Source: an uncultured bacterium
GTDB taxonomy: Bacteria; Planctomycetota; UBA1135; GCA-002686595
Direction of reading: 5' to 3'
Assembly: GCA_937896235.1 (NCBI GenBank)
Contig: CALBMX010000035.1
Location: forward strand, 124,001-188,000
Length of the DNA stretch: 64,000 nucleotides
Positions 27,630 through 36,888 of this stretch are shown in pieces. The notes under the pieces are model-generated. The model was not told the origin of the DNA. It saw only the letters and a list, made by a program, of their open reading frames with translations, and did no database searches. A program made the position numbers and the translations under genes. Every line of letters starts with the position of its first letter. The stretch's first letter is position 1.

Positions 27630-28496
27630 CTAAAGGGCGCGAACGGCACGCCAAATCGCTGCAACGCCACCAAGGACCTCGTCGAAGTGGTCCAACGCGA
27701 TGATGTTCGCGGCATCCGACGGCGACTGAGAGGGAACGGGGTGAACCTCGAAGAAGAGTCCGTCCACACGACCTGTGGCGACGGCAGCGCGCGCGAGAGC
27801 AGGCGCAAGATAGCGATCGCCGCCGGTCTTGCCCCCCTCGCCAGGGCGCTGCACAGAGTGCGTTGCGTCAAAAACTACGGGCGCACCAAAAGATGCCAAG
27901 TCTTCAAAGCCGCTCATGTCAACGACCAGTCTGCCGTAGCCGAAGCTGGCGCCTCGCTCGCAGACCATCACATCGGGGTTGCCAGCGGCGCGAACTTTTG
28001 CGACCGGGTGTTCCATATCCCACGGAGCTAAGAACTGGCCTTTCTTGATGTTGATTGCGCAGCCGGTTTCGGCTGCGGCGACCAATAGGTCTGTTTGGCG
28101 ACAGAGAAAGGCGGGGATTTGCAAGACGTCAACAACTTTGCCGACCTCGGCGCACTGCTCGGGAAGGTGAACATCCGTAACGACGGGCAGCCCCGTTTCC
28201 TCGCGAACGGCTGCGAGGATTGCGAGGCCTTCACTTTGGCCGGGACCTCGGAAAGCGCCCGAGCTCGTGCGGTTCGCCTTGTCAAAACTTGCCTTGAAGA
28301 TCATGCGAACCCCGTGTTTGTCGCCAATCTCAGCGATCCTGCGAGCGATCGCAAGAGCGGCCTCTTTGGTCTCGAGAACACAGGGCCCAGCGAAGACAAA
28401 AAGTCCCTCGTCTGAACCGACTGCGCTTCCAGCGATGAGCGCCTGTCGCGTAGGAAGAAGGCGTTCGGGGCGGTCACTCGATGCGGATGCAGTCAT
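27630..28496 (-). CDS. kdsA: 3-deoxy-8-phosphooctulonate (Kdo-8-P) synthase
   Basis: The 288-residue product carries the family motifs FAGPCVLE, FKASFDKANRTSSGAFRGPG, VTDVHLPEQ, LQIPAFLCRQTDLL, NIKKGQFLAPWDM, FDATHSVQRPG and FFEVHPVPSQSPSDAAN. It condenses phosphoenolpyruvate and arabinose 5-phosphate into Kdo 8-phosphate for the LPS inner core, which shows that the organism makes LPS. Length is normal (about 280). The start is the ATG at 28496. It is preceded by a lipid kinase gene 21 bases upstream and followed by a haem-binding protein gene. Confidence 0.97.
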   Translation of the reverse strand: MTASASSDRPERLLPTRQALIAGSAVGSDEGLFVFAGPCVLETKEAALAIARRIAEIGDKHGVRMIFKASFDKANRTSSGAFRGPGQSEGLAILAAVREETGLPVVTDVHLPEQCAEVGKVVDVLQIPAFLCRQTDLLVAAAETGCAINIKKGQFLAPWDMEHPVAKVRAAGNPDVMVCERGASFGYGRLVVDMSGFEDLASFGAPVVFDATHSVQRPGEGGKTGGDRYLAPALARAAVATGRVDGLFFEVHPVPSQSPSDAANIIALDHFDEVLGGVAAIWRAVRAL

Positions 28497-28517
28497 GGCA
28501 ATAATTTTAGGGCTCGG

Positions 28518-29438
28518 TTAGGAGCGCGGAACAAGAATGGCTTGGCGACGACCCGTGACTTCGAACTCGAACGGGGTGAATCCGCCCGGGTCGCCATCCA
28601 CATGATACGGGAACGGCGAGGTGCTTGAGATTTGGATTTTCTTTGCGCGAACCCTGGTGCATGGCCCGCCTGGCAAATGGGCGATGGCACCGCGGATTGC
28701 AGACCGCATCAGCTCGCGCCGGTTTCCCTTGCGCCAAAGGTAGAGCTCCCAAAAGCCGTCGTCTGATTGTGTTGCTGGGTCCAGCTTGAGGATGCCGCCG
28801 TAGTTGATGATGTTGGCGATCATAATCTGACCGTAAGTGCCCTCCAGAGCCGCCCCATCAACGGTGACTGTCAGGGCGGGGGGGCGAAAAGTCGCAACAG
28901 CTCGGGCCACATGGGGGATGTAGGACAGCTTGCTGATAGGACCTTGGCGGGCGGCGTCAAGCCTGTGAACCACTTCGGCGTCAAACCCAGCGCCAATGGC
29001 CAAAAACGAGGTGATCTTAGGACCACCCTCGCTGCCGATCTGGGCGATGTCGAGCTCGCGAGTTACGCCTCCGCGAATCATCTCCACGATACCGGGGATC
29101 TTCTTGGGTAACTTGAAGTCGATTGCGAGTACGTTTGCGGTTCCCATTGGCATCGTGGCAACGGGGGGGCATAAGCGCAGCTCATCGCCATCTTGGTGGA
29201 GCCCATTGAGGATCTCTCTCAAGGTGCCGTCGCCCCCAATCGAAACGATTAAGTCGCACTCTGGAGCGCGCTCCGCGGCGAACCTACAGGCGTCCCCAGA
29301 GCCCCTTGTCAGCTTGAGCTCCGACCTCAGTCCTGCAGCAAGCAAAGCTTCTTGCAGCCCTTGGGCCGCACGCTCTCCTCGCCCGGCACCGGCGATGGGG
29401 TTTGCGACCAGAAGTGCGTGTTGAAAGGGGAGCGGCAT
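28518..29438 (-). CDS. Diacylglycerol kinase-type lipid kinase (YegS/DagK family)
   Basis: The 306-residue product has the family's catalytic fold: ALLVANPIAGAGRG (8-21), DLIVSIGGDGTLREILNGL with the GGDGT motif, and MPMGTANVLAIDFKLP, followed by a C-terminal beta domain. These enzymes phosphorylate diacylglycerol, phosphatidylglycerol or sphingoid bases and act at the inner membrane surface. Substrate cannot be read from the sequence. It heads a minus-strand unit with kdsA, which suggests a link with envelope lipid or LPS synthesis. Start ATG 29438. Confidence 0.9.
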   Translation of the reverse strand: MPLPFQHALLVANPIAGAGRGERAAQGLQEALLAAGLRSELKLTRGSGDACRFAAERAPECDLIVSIGGDGTLREILNGLHQDGDELRLCPPVATMPMGTANVLAIDFKLPKKIPGIVEMIRGGVTRELDIAQIGSEGGPKITSFLAIGAGFDAEVVHRLDAARQGPISKLSYIPHVARAVATFRPPALTVTVDGAALEGTYGQIMIANIINYGGILKLDPATQSDDGFWELYLWRKGNRRELMRSAIRGAIAHLPGGPCTRVRAKKIQISSTSPFPYHVDGDPGGFTPFEFEVTGRRQAILVPRS

Positions 29439-29512
29439 AGAGGGAGGATAGCGAATACCTGGGCAATTCGGTTGTTAGAAGGAAGGGGGCCAGGATCCGT
29501 GATTGCTACAGT

Positions 29513-30997
29513 ATGACAATGAAAACCGCCATTCGCGCCATGCTCTTCGCTCTCGCCGCTCCGTTTTCTTTTGCCGCAGCACAGGAGCAGCCGCCAATCA
29601 TTACTCCGGCGCAAGAGTTGACACTCCTTGCCCGCGATTACAGCCAGGCGGACCTGGACCGCATGGGGAGAGCGGCGTTCGAAGCGGTGATCTCCGTCGC
29701 GCCTACAAAACTCAAAAGTGTGGGGTTCCGCTTTGTTGAGATCTCTGAGATGCGCGACGTGCTTCGCGAAGAGCTCTTGCCACAGATGCTCGTTCAGGTT
29801 GAAGACAAGGAGTCTGCGGAAAGCTCAGCCCGAACGACTGCCGATGTCATGGCGAATGCGGTGATCGCGAAGTTCGCTACAGGGACAGGCGAAGTGCTTG
29901 TTGTCCGCGACAACCTATTTGAGTTGGCGGGGCTCCTCAAGATGGAGGAGCTTGCCTCCAAAGAAGTGATGGACGCCGTTCTTTGCCATGAAGTCGCCCA
30001 CGCCTTGGATAACCATCACCATCCGTTTAGGAGGCTATTCGCCACCGTAAAGGATACAAACGGACTTCATGCGATGAATGCGCTCATCGAGGGACACGCG
30101 CAGTTTGTCGCGAGGAGAGCGTGCGCGAAGGTTGGAAACCTTCGGGGCTTCAAGCTGTTTACGTCCTCGATTGATTTTTTGCCAGAGACTGAGGATGCGG
30201 GTGCAGAGTATATGGGACGGATTGCCGTTGCTCAGTTTTCGTTCGCGTACAAAGACGGCGAGAGGTTCATCGCGGCACTTGTCAAAGCGAAGGGGGCTGG
30301 GGTTATCAAGCAGGTCTTTGATGCACCTCCCGAAGACTCGATCTTGATCTCCGAACCAAGCTGGTATTTAGATCCAACGCTGCGGCCAGAGCAGCCCTAT
30401 GACTTTGAGCGGACGTTAGGTCGGTTCGAGAGCACTCTTGACAAACAGACGCCTGATTTCTGGACCATGACAAAGGTGGAGCTGCTCGGCCCGCAAATTA
30501 GCGCCGCGTTTTCAGTCTTGCCCAAAGAGCGCTACGAAGAGGCCGTCAAAGATATCCTGGAGTGTCGCGTATTGATTGCACAGAACCCCCGTGGAGATGG
30601 AGCCATGATTAGCGCCGGGTTGTTCGCTCTGCCGACGGGCCCCAAGGCGGAATACATCTTGGAACTTGAGCTCGCGATGATCGAAGCAAAGCGCGCCCAG
30701 CTTCCCAACGGGGTCCGTATCGAGGACAGCCTGGTGGAAGAGCTTTTGCTCACGGACACAGCGCAGTTCGAAGGGGTTTGGGTCGACCAGATCATCTTAG
30801 TGGGAGACAAAGAGATCACTAACTTCGCTGTCCTTGGCCGGCGTGGGCAAGCTGTAGTTGAGTTGAATTTTATCGGCTTTCCCATAAGCAGAAAAGATGC
30901 GGTTTCAATGGCTGAACAGCTCCTGCAGGCCCCCGCTGGAAAAGTGAAAGGTGAAGTTGAAATCGGCGATTCCGATAAGCCGGACGACGCTAAATAG
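29513..30997 (+). CDS. Exported HExxH putative metallopeptidase
   Basis: The 494-residue product has a signal peptide (MKTAIRAMLFALAAPFSFAAA) and a zinc-type motif CHEVAHALD (His159, Glu160, His163), with LIEGHAQF (Glu193) about 30 residues later. This is the gluzincin layout HExxH...E. No closer family is evident to me. The C-terminal half (about residues 330-470) has no recognised domain. The start is ATG 29513, with a second ATG two codons on. It is divergent from the lipid kinase gene and followed after three bases by an SDR gene, so the two may be co-transcribed. Active peptidase function is inferred from the motif only. Confidence 0.7.
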   Translation: MTMKTAIRAMLFALAAPFSFAAAQEQPPIITPAQELTLLARDYSQADLDRMGRAAFEAVISVAPTKLKSVGFRFVEISEMRDVLREELLPQMLVQVEDKESAESSARTTADVMANAVIAKFATGTGEVLVVRDNLFELAGLLKMEELASKEVMDAVLCHEVAHALDNHHHPFRRLFATVKDTNGLHAMNALIEGHAQFVARRACAKVGNLRGFKLFTSSIDFLPETEDAGAEYMGRIAVAQFSFAYKDGERFIAALVKAKGAGVIKQVFDAPPEDSILISEPSWYLDPTLRPEQPYDFERTLGRFESTLDKQTPDFWTMTKVELLGPQISAAFSVLPKERYEEAVKDILECRVLIAQNPRGDGAMISAGLFALPTGPKAEYILELELAMIEAKRAQLPNGVRIEDSLVEELLLTDTAQFEGVWVDQIILVGDKEITNFAVLGRRGQAVVELNFIGFPISRKDAVSMAEQLLQAPAGKVKGEVEIGDSDKPDDAK

Positions 30998-31000
30998 ATT

Positions 31001-31912
31001 TTGCAAAAAAAGAAGTGCATCGTTTTTGGTGCGACTGGATTCTTGGGTCCACATGTTTTGCGCGAGCTTGCAGGGACCCCCTGTCTAGCAGTCGGCAGGC
31101 AGGAGCCCGCTCAAGAGCTGTCGTTTGGCGCATCGTTTGCATCTGCAGACGGTGTGGCGACGCAGGCGGGATGCGACCTTACCTACGGCGCAAAGGCGGT
31201 GGTGTTTCTAGCGGCTGTCTCCTCTATGGGCGAAGCGGAGAGAGACCCCGCTAGAGCCTTCCGCTTGAACGCTGAGTGGCCAGCCGAGGTTGCCTCCTAC
31301 TGCTCCTCGGCAGAGGTCCCCTTTTTATATGTCTCTACGGACCTCGTTTTTGGAGGGCGGCCGCCAAGCCGCGGGCAACGCTACACCGAGTCCGATACTC
31401 CGAGTCCCGTCGGAGTGTATGGTGAATCCAAGTTGAGGGGCGAGCAGCTCGTGATGGCCGCTAACCCAGAAGCGCTAATCGTTCGGTTGCCGCTTCTCTT
31501 CGGGGGGTCGTTTGGGCGAGGGCTTGGTCCAGAGGACGGTTTGATTGCGGCGGTCAAAGCAGGCGAGCGGCCGTTGCTATTTTCGGATGAGTGGCGCACT
31601 GCCCTCGATGTGAGGGATGCTGCGCGGGCGCTTGTGTTTCTCAGCGAGAATCCAGAGCGCAGGGGCACTCTACATGTGGCCGGGGAGGAGCGCTTGACAC
31701 GTGCCGACCTGGGGCTTCGGCTTTTGATCCGAGGCGGGCTAAGTGAGGCGGCCGCGCGCTCCTCCGTTCGCATTGCTACCCAGACCGACGCGGGGCTCGA
31801 GGGCAAGCGAGCGAAGGACGCCAGTTTGGATTCGGGAGCTGCTCGTGCGCTCTTCGAGGGGAACGGGCTCGAACTCGAAGTCGAGTCGCTCGTGCCACTT
31901 TCGGACGGATAA
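31001..31912 (+). CDS. NAD(P)-dependent SDR, dTDP-4-dehydrorhamnose reductase-like
   Basis: The 303-residue product has the Rossmann nucleotide motif GATGFLG (10-16), the catalytic pair Tyr140-x3-Lys144 (YGESK) and the extended-SDR patterns VSTDLVFGG and RLPLLFGG. RfbD-type reductases complete dTDP-rhamnose synthesis; other extended SDRs act on sugar nucleotides or quinones. None of the other rml genes is here, so a specific sugar is not assigned. TTG start at 31001, three bases after the metallopeptidase gene stop. It precedes valS but a separate promoter for valS is possible. Confidence 0.8.
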   Translation: MQKKKCIVFGATGFLGPHVLRELAGTPCLAVGRQEPAQELSFGASFASADGVATQAGCDLTYGAKAVVFLAAVSSMGEAERDPARAFRLNAEWPAEVASYCSSAEVPFLYVSTDLVFGGRPPSRGQRYTESDTPSPVGVYGESKLRGEQLVMAANPEALIVRLPLLFGGSFGRGLGPEDGLIAAVKAGERPLLFSDEWRTALDVRDAARALVFLSENPERRGTLHVAGEERLTRADLGLRLLIRGGLSEAAARSSVRIATQTDAGLEGKRAKDASLDSGAARALFEGNGLELEVESLVPLSDG

Positions 31913-31956
31913 GGCCCGAGTTCACGCCTCTTTATCAAGAGAGTGCACCCGGGGAC

Positions 31957-31986
31957 TTGACCGCCTCCTGCCCGGCTTGTGACATA
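31957..31986 (+). promoter_or_regulatory. Candidate valS promoter just upstream of the start
   Basis: TTGACC (31957-31962) and GACATA (31981-31986) are 18 bases apart; the predicted transcription start (near 31992-31995) coincides with the valS ATG at 31995. This would give a leaderless mRNA. No Shine-Dalgarno sequence is visible. Single-sequence evidence only. Confidence 0.35.
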
Positions 31987-31994
31987 GCCGCACT

Positions 31995-34700
31995 ATGGAA
32001 CTGCCCAAAGAACTACCGAGCCGCTACGACCCCTCTCTTTACGAGAATACGATCTATTCCGAGTGGGAGGCCAGCGGGGATTTCGCACCTCCTCCGCTTG
32101 TTGAGGGTGAGCCGAAGCGGGAGACCTTTACGGTCGCGATTCCGCCTCCGAACGTGACCGGCGTCCTGCACATGGGGCACGCGCTTGACGGCACGATCCA
32201 GGACATCGCCGTGCGCTTCAAGCGCATGAGCGGCTTCGACACATTGTGGATTCCGGGCACGGATCACGCGGGGATCGCAACCCAAGCTGTCGTTGAAAAG
32301 AAGATCTACAAGGAGACCGGCCAGACCCGCGAAGACATGGGGCGCGAGGCGTTTCTTGCTGAGATCTGGAAGTGGAAAGAGGAGAACGGCTCCACAATCT
32401 TGAATCAGTTCAAGGCGCTTGGATGCTCGGCCGATTGGTCACGCACCGCGTTCACTCTTGATCCCGGGATGGTGATCGCCGTGCGCACGGCGTTCGTGCG
32501 CCTATGGAATCGGGAGCTGGTGTACAAAGGCGCGCGTATTGTGAACTGGGACTGTGCTTTGAAGACGGCCGTGTCGGACGACGAGGTCGAGATGGAGCCG
32601 CGCAAGGGCAAGATGTGGTACATCCGCTACGCACTGGCGGATTCGAAGGAGTTCCTCACCGTTGCAACCACGCGACCCGAGACCTTACTCGGTGACACAG
32701 GCGTTGCCGTGCACCCCACGGACGAGCGCTTTAGGCACCTCGTTGGACAGGAGGTGATCGTGCCCTTTGTGAACCGCAAGATCCCGATCATCGCGGACGA
32801 CTCGGTGGACCCCAAGCTGGGTACCGGCTGTGTGAAGGTGACTCCCGGTCACGACTTGGCGGACTACGAGCGCGGTGCGCGCCACGGCCTACCAATCATC
32901 TTGTTGCTCGACAAAGACGGGACGATGAACGAGAACGCGGGGCCCTTTCAGGGTAAGAGCCGTGAGCTCGCGCGCAAGGAAATCGTCGCGCAGCTTGAGG
33001 AGATGGGGCAGCTCGATCGCGTCGAGGACATCACGCACAGCCAGCCCATTTCGGATCGCTCCAAGACGGTCATCGAACCGCTTGTCAGCGAGCAGTGGTT
33101 TGTGAAGATGGAGGATCTGGCGAGGCCAGCCATCGACTCGATCGACCGCGGTAGCCTGAAGTTCCGCCCCGAGCGCTGGACGAAAGTGTATTTGGATTGG
33201 CTGAACAACGTGCAGGATTGGTGCATAAGCCGACAGCTATGGTGGGGTCACCGGATTCCGGTTTGGTATGACGAGGACGGAGTTCCCTGCGCATCCGTAG
33301 TCGATCTCGAGCTCGGCTCGGTGCACCCGACGACAGGCAAGCCGATCGTCAGCCAGGATCCCGACGTGCTCGATACGTGGGCCTCATCCTGGTTGTGGCC
33401 GTTTGCGACACTCGGTTGGCCCGAGCAAACCGAGGACCTTGCACGCTTCTATCCCACCCAGTTTCTAGCGACAGCGCGCGACATCATCTATCTATGGGTC
33501 GCGCGTATGGTGATGGCTGGTCACGCCTTGCTCGAGGAGCTTCCCGAGGATCAGCGTACTCCCTTTGGAACCTGCTTCATTCACGCGACCGTTCTCGACG
33601 GCGCGGGCAAGCGTATGTCGAAGAGCGCCGGCAACGGTATCGACCCCTTGGAGATGATCGCCCAATACGGGGCTGATGCCGTGCGCTTCAGCCTGATTAG
33701 CCTCACCCGGGAAGGCCAGGACGTGAAGCTGTCCGAGAACCGCTTTGACGATGGCCGCCGCTTCACCAACAAGCTATGGAACGCCTCGCGATTTGTCTGT
33801 GCCAACTTGGCCGGAGAGCGGGGCGCGGGAACCTCCGCCGAAGCAGCTACGTTCGAAGATCGCTGGATCCTGTCGCGCTTGGCCGCTGTTCGTGAAGAGG
33901 TCACGAGTGACCTGAACGAGTACAACTTCAACGACGCAGTCACGAAGTTGTACCGCTTCTGCTGGAATGACTTCTGCGACTGGTACCTAGAGCTGGCGAA
34001 GGCGCGCTTTACGGCCGAGGGCGGGGATGCGAAGGACGGCGAGGTCGTTCGCGGCACGCTGACGCGCGTGTTGGGTGACCTCTTGAAGATGCTGCACCCG
34101 TTCATCCCATTTCAGACAGAGACACTGTGGCAAGTGCTGCACGACGCACTCGGTTTGAAGGCCGAACACCAGTTGATGACGACGGCTTGGCCACTGGGCG
34201 AAGGCATCGCGGTGGACGCGGATGCCGAGTCGCGGATGGACCTGTTGCAAGAGCTTGTGCGCGCTTTGCGCAACATTCGATCCGTTACGATGGTGGGTGA
34301 GAAGAAGCGCTTGGATGCGATCGTCATCGCCCCCCAAGCGAAGGATCGCGCTATTCTGAACGAGCTGAAGGACGCCGCCATCGGAATCGGATTCTTGGCG
34401 AGCCTGCGTATTGAAGAGTCCGCCGAACGCCCTCCGGCCTCTGCGGTTGGCGTCGCGGGTGGCCTCGAGGTCTTCGTGCCCCTTGGCGACGATGTCGACA
34501 TGGGGAAACTTCGCGAGGCGCTCGACCAGCGGTTGACAAAAACTAAGAAGCTGGCTGAAGGCACGGAGCGCAAGCTGGGCAACGCGAAGTTCGTCGAGCG
34601 CGCAGACCCCGAGATTGTCGAGGCCGAGCGCGCGCGTCTAATTGAGCTAGGTCATGAAGTTGCCCTACTCGAGCGGAACCTAGCGGGGCTGACGGCTTAG
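31995..34700 (+). CDS. valS: Valyl-tRNA synthetase
   Basis: The 901-residue class I synthetase has HMGHA (59-63, the HIGH motif) in PPPNVTGVLHMGHAL, the editing (CP1) domain with GTDHAGIATQ and TTRPETLLGDTGVAVHP, the KMSKS motif as RMSKS near residue 540, an anticodon-binding domain (NDFCDWYLELAK) and a C-terminal coiled-coil tail. It charges tRNA-Val and edits threonine. Length is normal for bacteria. The start at ATG 31995 keeps the N-terminal YDP motif. A strong terminator follows. Confidence 0.98.
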   Translation: MELPKELPSRYDPSLYENTIYSEWEASGDFAPPPLVEGEPKRETFTVAIPPPNVTGVLHMGHALDGTIQDIAVRFKRMSGFDTLWIPGTDHAGIATQAVVEKKIYKETGQTREDMGREAFLAEIWKWKEENGSTILNQFKALGCSADWSRTAFTLDPGMVIAVRTAFVRLWNRELVYKGARIVNWDCALKTAVSDDEVEMEPRKGKMWYIRYALADSKEFLTVATTRPETLLGDTGVAVHPTDERFRHLVGQEVIVPFVNRKIPIIADDSVDPKLGTGCVKVTPGHDLADYERGARHGLPIILLLDKDGTMNENAGPFQGKSRELARKEIVAQLEEMGQLDRVEDITHSQPISDRSKTVIEPLVSEQWFVKMEDLARPAIDSIDRGSLKFRPERWTKVYLDWLNNVQDWCISRQLWWGHRIPVWYDEDGVPCASVVDLELGSVHPTTGKPIVSQDPDVLDTWASSWLWPFATLGWPEQTEDLARFYPTQFLATARDIIYLWVARMVMAGHALLEELPEDQRTPFGTCFIHATVLDGAGKRMSKSAGNGIDPLEMIAQYGADAVRFSLISLTREGQDVKLSENRFDDGRRFTNKLWNASRFVCANLAGERGAGTSAEAATFEDRWILSRLAAVREEVTSDLNEYNFNDAVTKLYRFCWNDFCDWYLELAKARFTAEGGDAKDGEVVRGTLTRVLGDLLKMLHPFIPFQTETLWQVLHDALGLKAEHQLMTTAWPLGEGIAVDADAESRMDLLQELVRALRNIRSVTMVGEKKRLDAIVIAPQAKDRAILNELKDAAIGIGFLASLRIEESAERPPASAVGVAGGLEVFVPLGDDVDMGKLREALDQRLTKTKKLAEGTERKLGNAKFVERADPEIVEAERARLIELGHEVALLERNLAGLTA

Positions 34701-34746
34701 CACCTCGGAAGACCTAATCGCACTAGGCATCCCTGCGAAACACAGA

Positions 34747-34786
34747 GGCGGGTCCGAGAGAAACACTTGCTTCTCTCGGACCCGCC
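34747..34786. terminator. Bidirectional terminator between valS and the FGE-like gene
   Basis: A perfect 16-bp stem (34747-34762 with 34771-34786) lies between two convergent genes and is followed by TTGCGTTTG on the plus strand. It can stop both valS and the minus-strand FGE-like transcript. Confidence 0.8.
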
Positions 34787-34822
34787 CTTGCGTTTGTCAG
34801 CAACCTGGCCGCTGACTCTGAC

Positions 34823-36511
34823 TTACTTGCGCCAGTCGCCGTTTACTGCACCAGGTGCAACCAGGACAGGGATTTCGAAGCGGAAGCCCTTGCTAGCCCT
34901 CTTTGGGACGAAGACCTGGAAGACCAAGCTTTCGCCCGCCTTGGAGCCGAACTTGATGGCGTCCTCTGGAGTGATCGTAGAGACCGCGACATGGCCTTGG
35001 ACCATCGTCTTATCCTCGGGCGCTGAGCATCGGGTGGAGCCGACGATCTCGCCTGAAGTGTTGCGGAAGATCACGGTGTCTTCCATCACGTCGAATGGAA
35101 ACTGCGGTTCCTCTTCCGCGGGAGCTTCGATCGCCTTGCCTTCCTCGTCCTGTTCCGCTTCCTGCTTACGCACTTCACCACCGGCGCGCCACGACAGGGT
35201 GTAGGTGCCGGGATCAAGAGCGGGCTCGAGAAGAGGGACTGTCGTTGAGAAGGCGCCAATCTCGATAGGGGCGTCTTTACTGCGCTCCTTCATTAGGATC
35301 ACGCTGGGGACTTCGGCCTTCTCGACGGGAATGAACGCGATACAGCTATAGCCGGAGATCACACTGTAGCCAGGTGCTTTGGAGGTACCCGCCTCGAACG
35401 TCCACTTGTCGATGGCCGTGACTTGTTTGGCATTGTAGACCGTATCTACGGGACGACGCGAGGTCGGCAGGTCATTGCGCAGGATGTTCTCAGCGACGTC
35501 GAGGCCGGGGATGACACTGGCTGTACAGCGCATGCCAAGGCCCTGGGTCGACTGGCCGCGGTCGGTGCCACGACGTACAGTGACTCGCGCTGCGATCGAG
35601 GGCATTTGGAAGCTTCCACTCGACCCGATTTGTTTGCTGGCATCCCAATCGGGGATAAGTTTTTCTTTGCCGGAGCTCAGCTTGACCTCTAATGCCTTGA
35701 AATCTTGGAAGGCGATGAAGGGAGACCTTGTCCACTCCCATACGTTGCCGACCAAGTCGAAAACGGGCGCACTTCCCTCTTCACCTCTCTCTTTATCCTT
35801 ATCGATGAAGCGCCCTCGGCTGTCGTGCCAGGCCGCGCCATTGGGGTAGGTGCCGACCGGCGTTGTCTTGCCAATGTTGGCTTCAATCGTGTTCGCAAAA
35901 CCCGACTTCCAGTCGTCGCCCCATGGGTAGCGCCAGCCCGTGTCGCCACGTGCGGCTATTTGGAACTCGGCTTCGGAAATCAAGCGCAGTCCAGCCCAAC
36001 GGGCGTAGGCTTCCGCGCGCTCATAGCTGATGTATACGACGGGGTGGCTTTCCAGACCTTTTGGAGTGCCCCACTCGGCATCTTTCCAGTTGTCCTTCCA
36101 CCACTTCTTGCTATCGAATGCATCAAACTTCGGTAGGGGGAGGCCAGCTTCGCGGGCATCCTTCTTTGCCTTTCCGGTCTCCGTCGCGTAGGCCAAACCT
36201 GCGGCTCCGATCACGGCCTCACCCCAAAGCTCTGGGGGTTCCGTTCCTGTAGCATCAATGAACTTTGCGAACTGCTCATTGGTGACCTCCGTCGGCATGA
36301 TGTAGAAGTCCTCGATGTTCATCGACTCTGGAGGACATTCAGCGGCGAGCGGACGCTGGTCGGTCTTTTCGATCAAGGCCTTGATGTACTTGGCATCAGC
36401 GCCGATGTCGTAGCGACCCCCCGCGATGAGGACCATCCCCGGAGGAGCGAGGTCTTGGCTACAGGATGGCGCAGAGAGTACGGAGAGAAGCAGGAGAGTA
36501 GTTACTGACAC
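34823..36511 (-). CDS. Exported FGE/SUMF1-domain protein lacking the oxidase cysteines
   Basis: GTG at 36511, behind an AAGGA site, gives a 562-residue exported protein with an N-terminal signal (TTLLLLSVLSAPSCSQ), possibly a lipoprotein. The SUMF1/FGE-like fold spans about 20-330: GMVLIAGGRYDIG, YIMPTEVTNEQFAKFID, YARWAGLRLISEAEFQIAAR, YPWGDDW and LVGNVWEWT. Formylglycine-generating enzymes carry a Cys pair in an RGGSW...CR block; here the equivalent reads RRGTDRGQSTQGLGMRC, so the oxidase chemistry is probably absent. A beta-rich C-terminal domain of about 200 residues follows. FGE-like domains without activity often bind sugars or proteins. Single-gene unit. Confidence 0.82.
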   Translation of the reverse strand: MSVTTLLLLSVLSAPSCSQDLAPPGMVLIAGGRYDIGADAKYIKALIEKTDQRPLAAECPPESMNIEDFYIMPTEVTNEQFAKFIDATGTEPPELWGEAVIGAAGLAYATETGKAKKDAREAGLPLPKFDAFDSKKWWKDNWKDAEWGTPKGLESHPVVYISYERAEAYARWAGLRLISEAEFQIAARGDTGWRYPWGDDWKSGFANTIEANIGKTTPVGTYPNGAAWHDSRGRFIDKDKERGEEGSAPVFDLVGNVWEWTRSPFIAFQDFKALEVKLSSGKEKLIPDWDASKQIGSSGSFQMPSIAARVTVRRGTDRGQSTQGLGMRCTASVIPGLDVAENILRNDLPTSRRPVDTVYNAKQVTAIDKWTFEAGTSKAPGYSVISGYSCIAFIPVEKAEVPSVILMKERSKDAPIEIGAFSTTVPLLEPALDPGTYTLSWRAGGEVRKQEAEQDEEGKAIEAPAEEEPQFPFDVMEDTVIFRNTSGEIVGSTRCSAPEDKTMVQGHVAVSTITPEDAIKFGSKAGESLVFQVFVPKRASKGFRFEIPVLVAPGAVNGDWRK

Positions 36512-36888
36512 AAAAACATCCTTGAGGTTTCATGGCTCGGCCGCTGGGGAGTCTCGCCGGAGGGCGAGCAAGAGGAGACCGAGATTTTTTGGAGCTCCGC
36601 TGCGTATGTGTGGAAGACGCAGTAGACAGGGCGGAAGCTATGTCTGTCGGAGCTGGGCAATAATTTAGGAGGCGGAAGATAGTAGCGAGCCTTTTGAGAC
36701 TCGCAAGGTGCCAAGTCGCTCCAAGTGCTCTCAATTTGTAGAGACTTGGCGTAGCCCTTAACCCCGTTTCGGGAGGCGGCTAGCGGACTGTGCTAGATCT
36801 CCTACCCATGCTAACGCTTCCGGCAACCCTAAATCTGTAGGCAGTTTCCGCCTCGAACGGCCCTAACATCAGTAGACTTACGCGCTCT
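36512..36888. other. Divergent intergenic region (FGE-like gene / rluD)
   Basis: This 377-base stretch holds no convincing gene. It carries small inverted repeats (for instance around 36599-36628 and 36762-36777) and must contain the promoters of the two divergent genes. I found no riboswitch motif. Confidence 0.5.
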
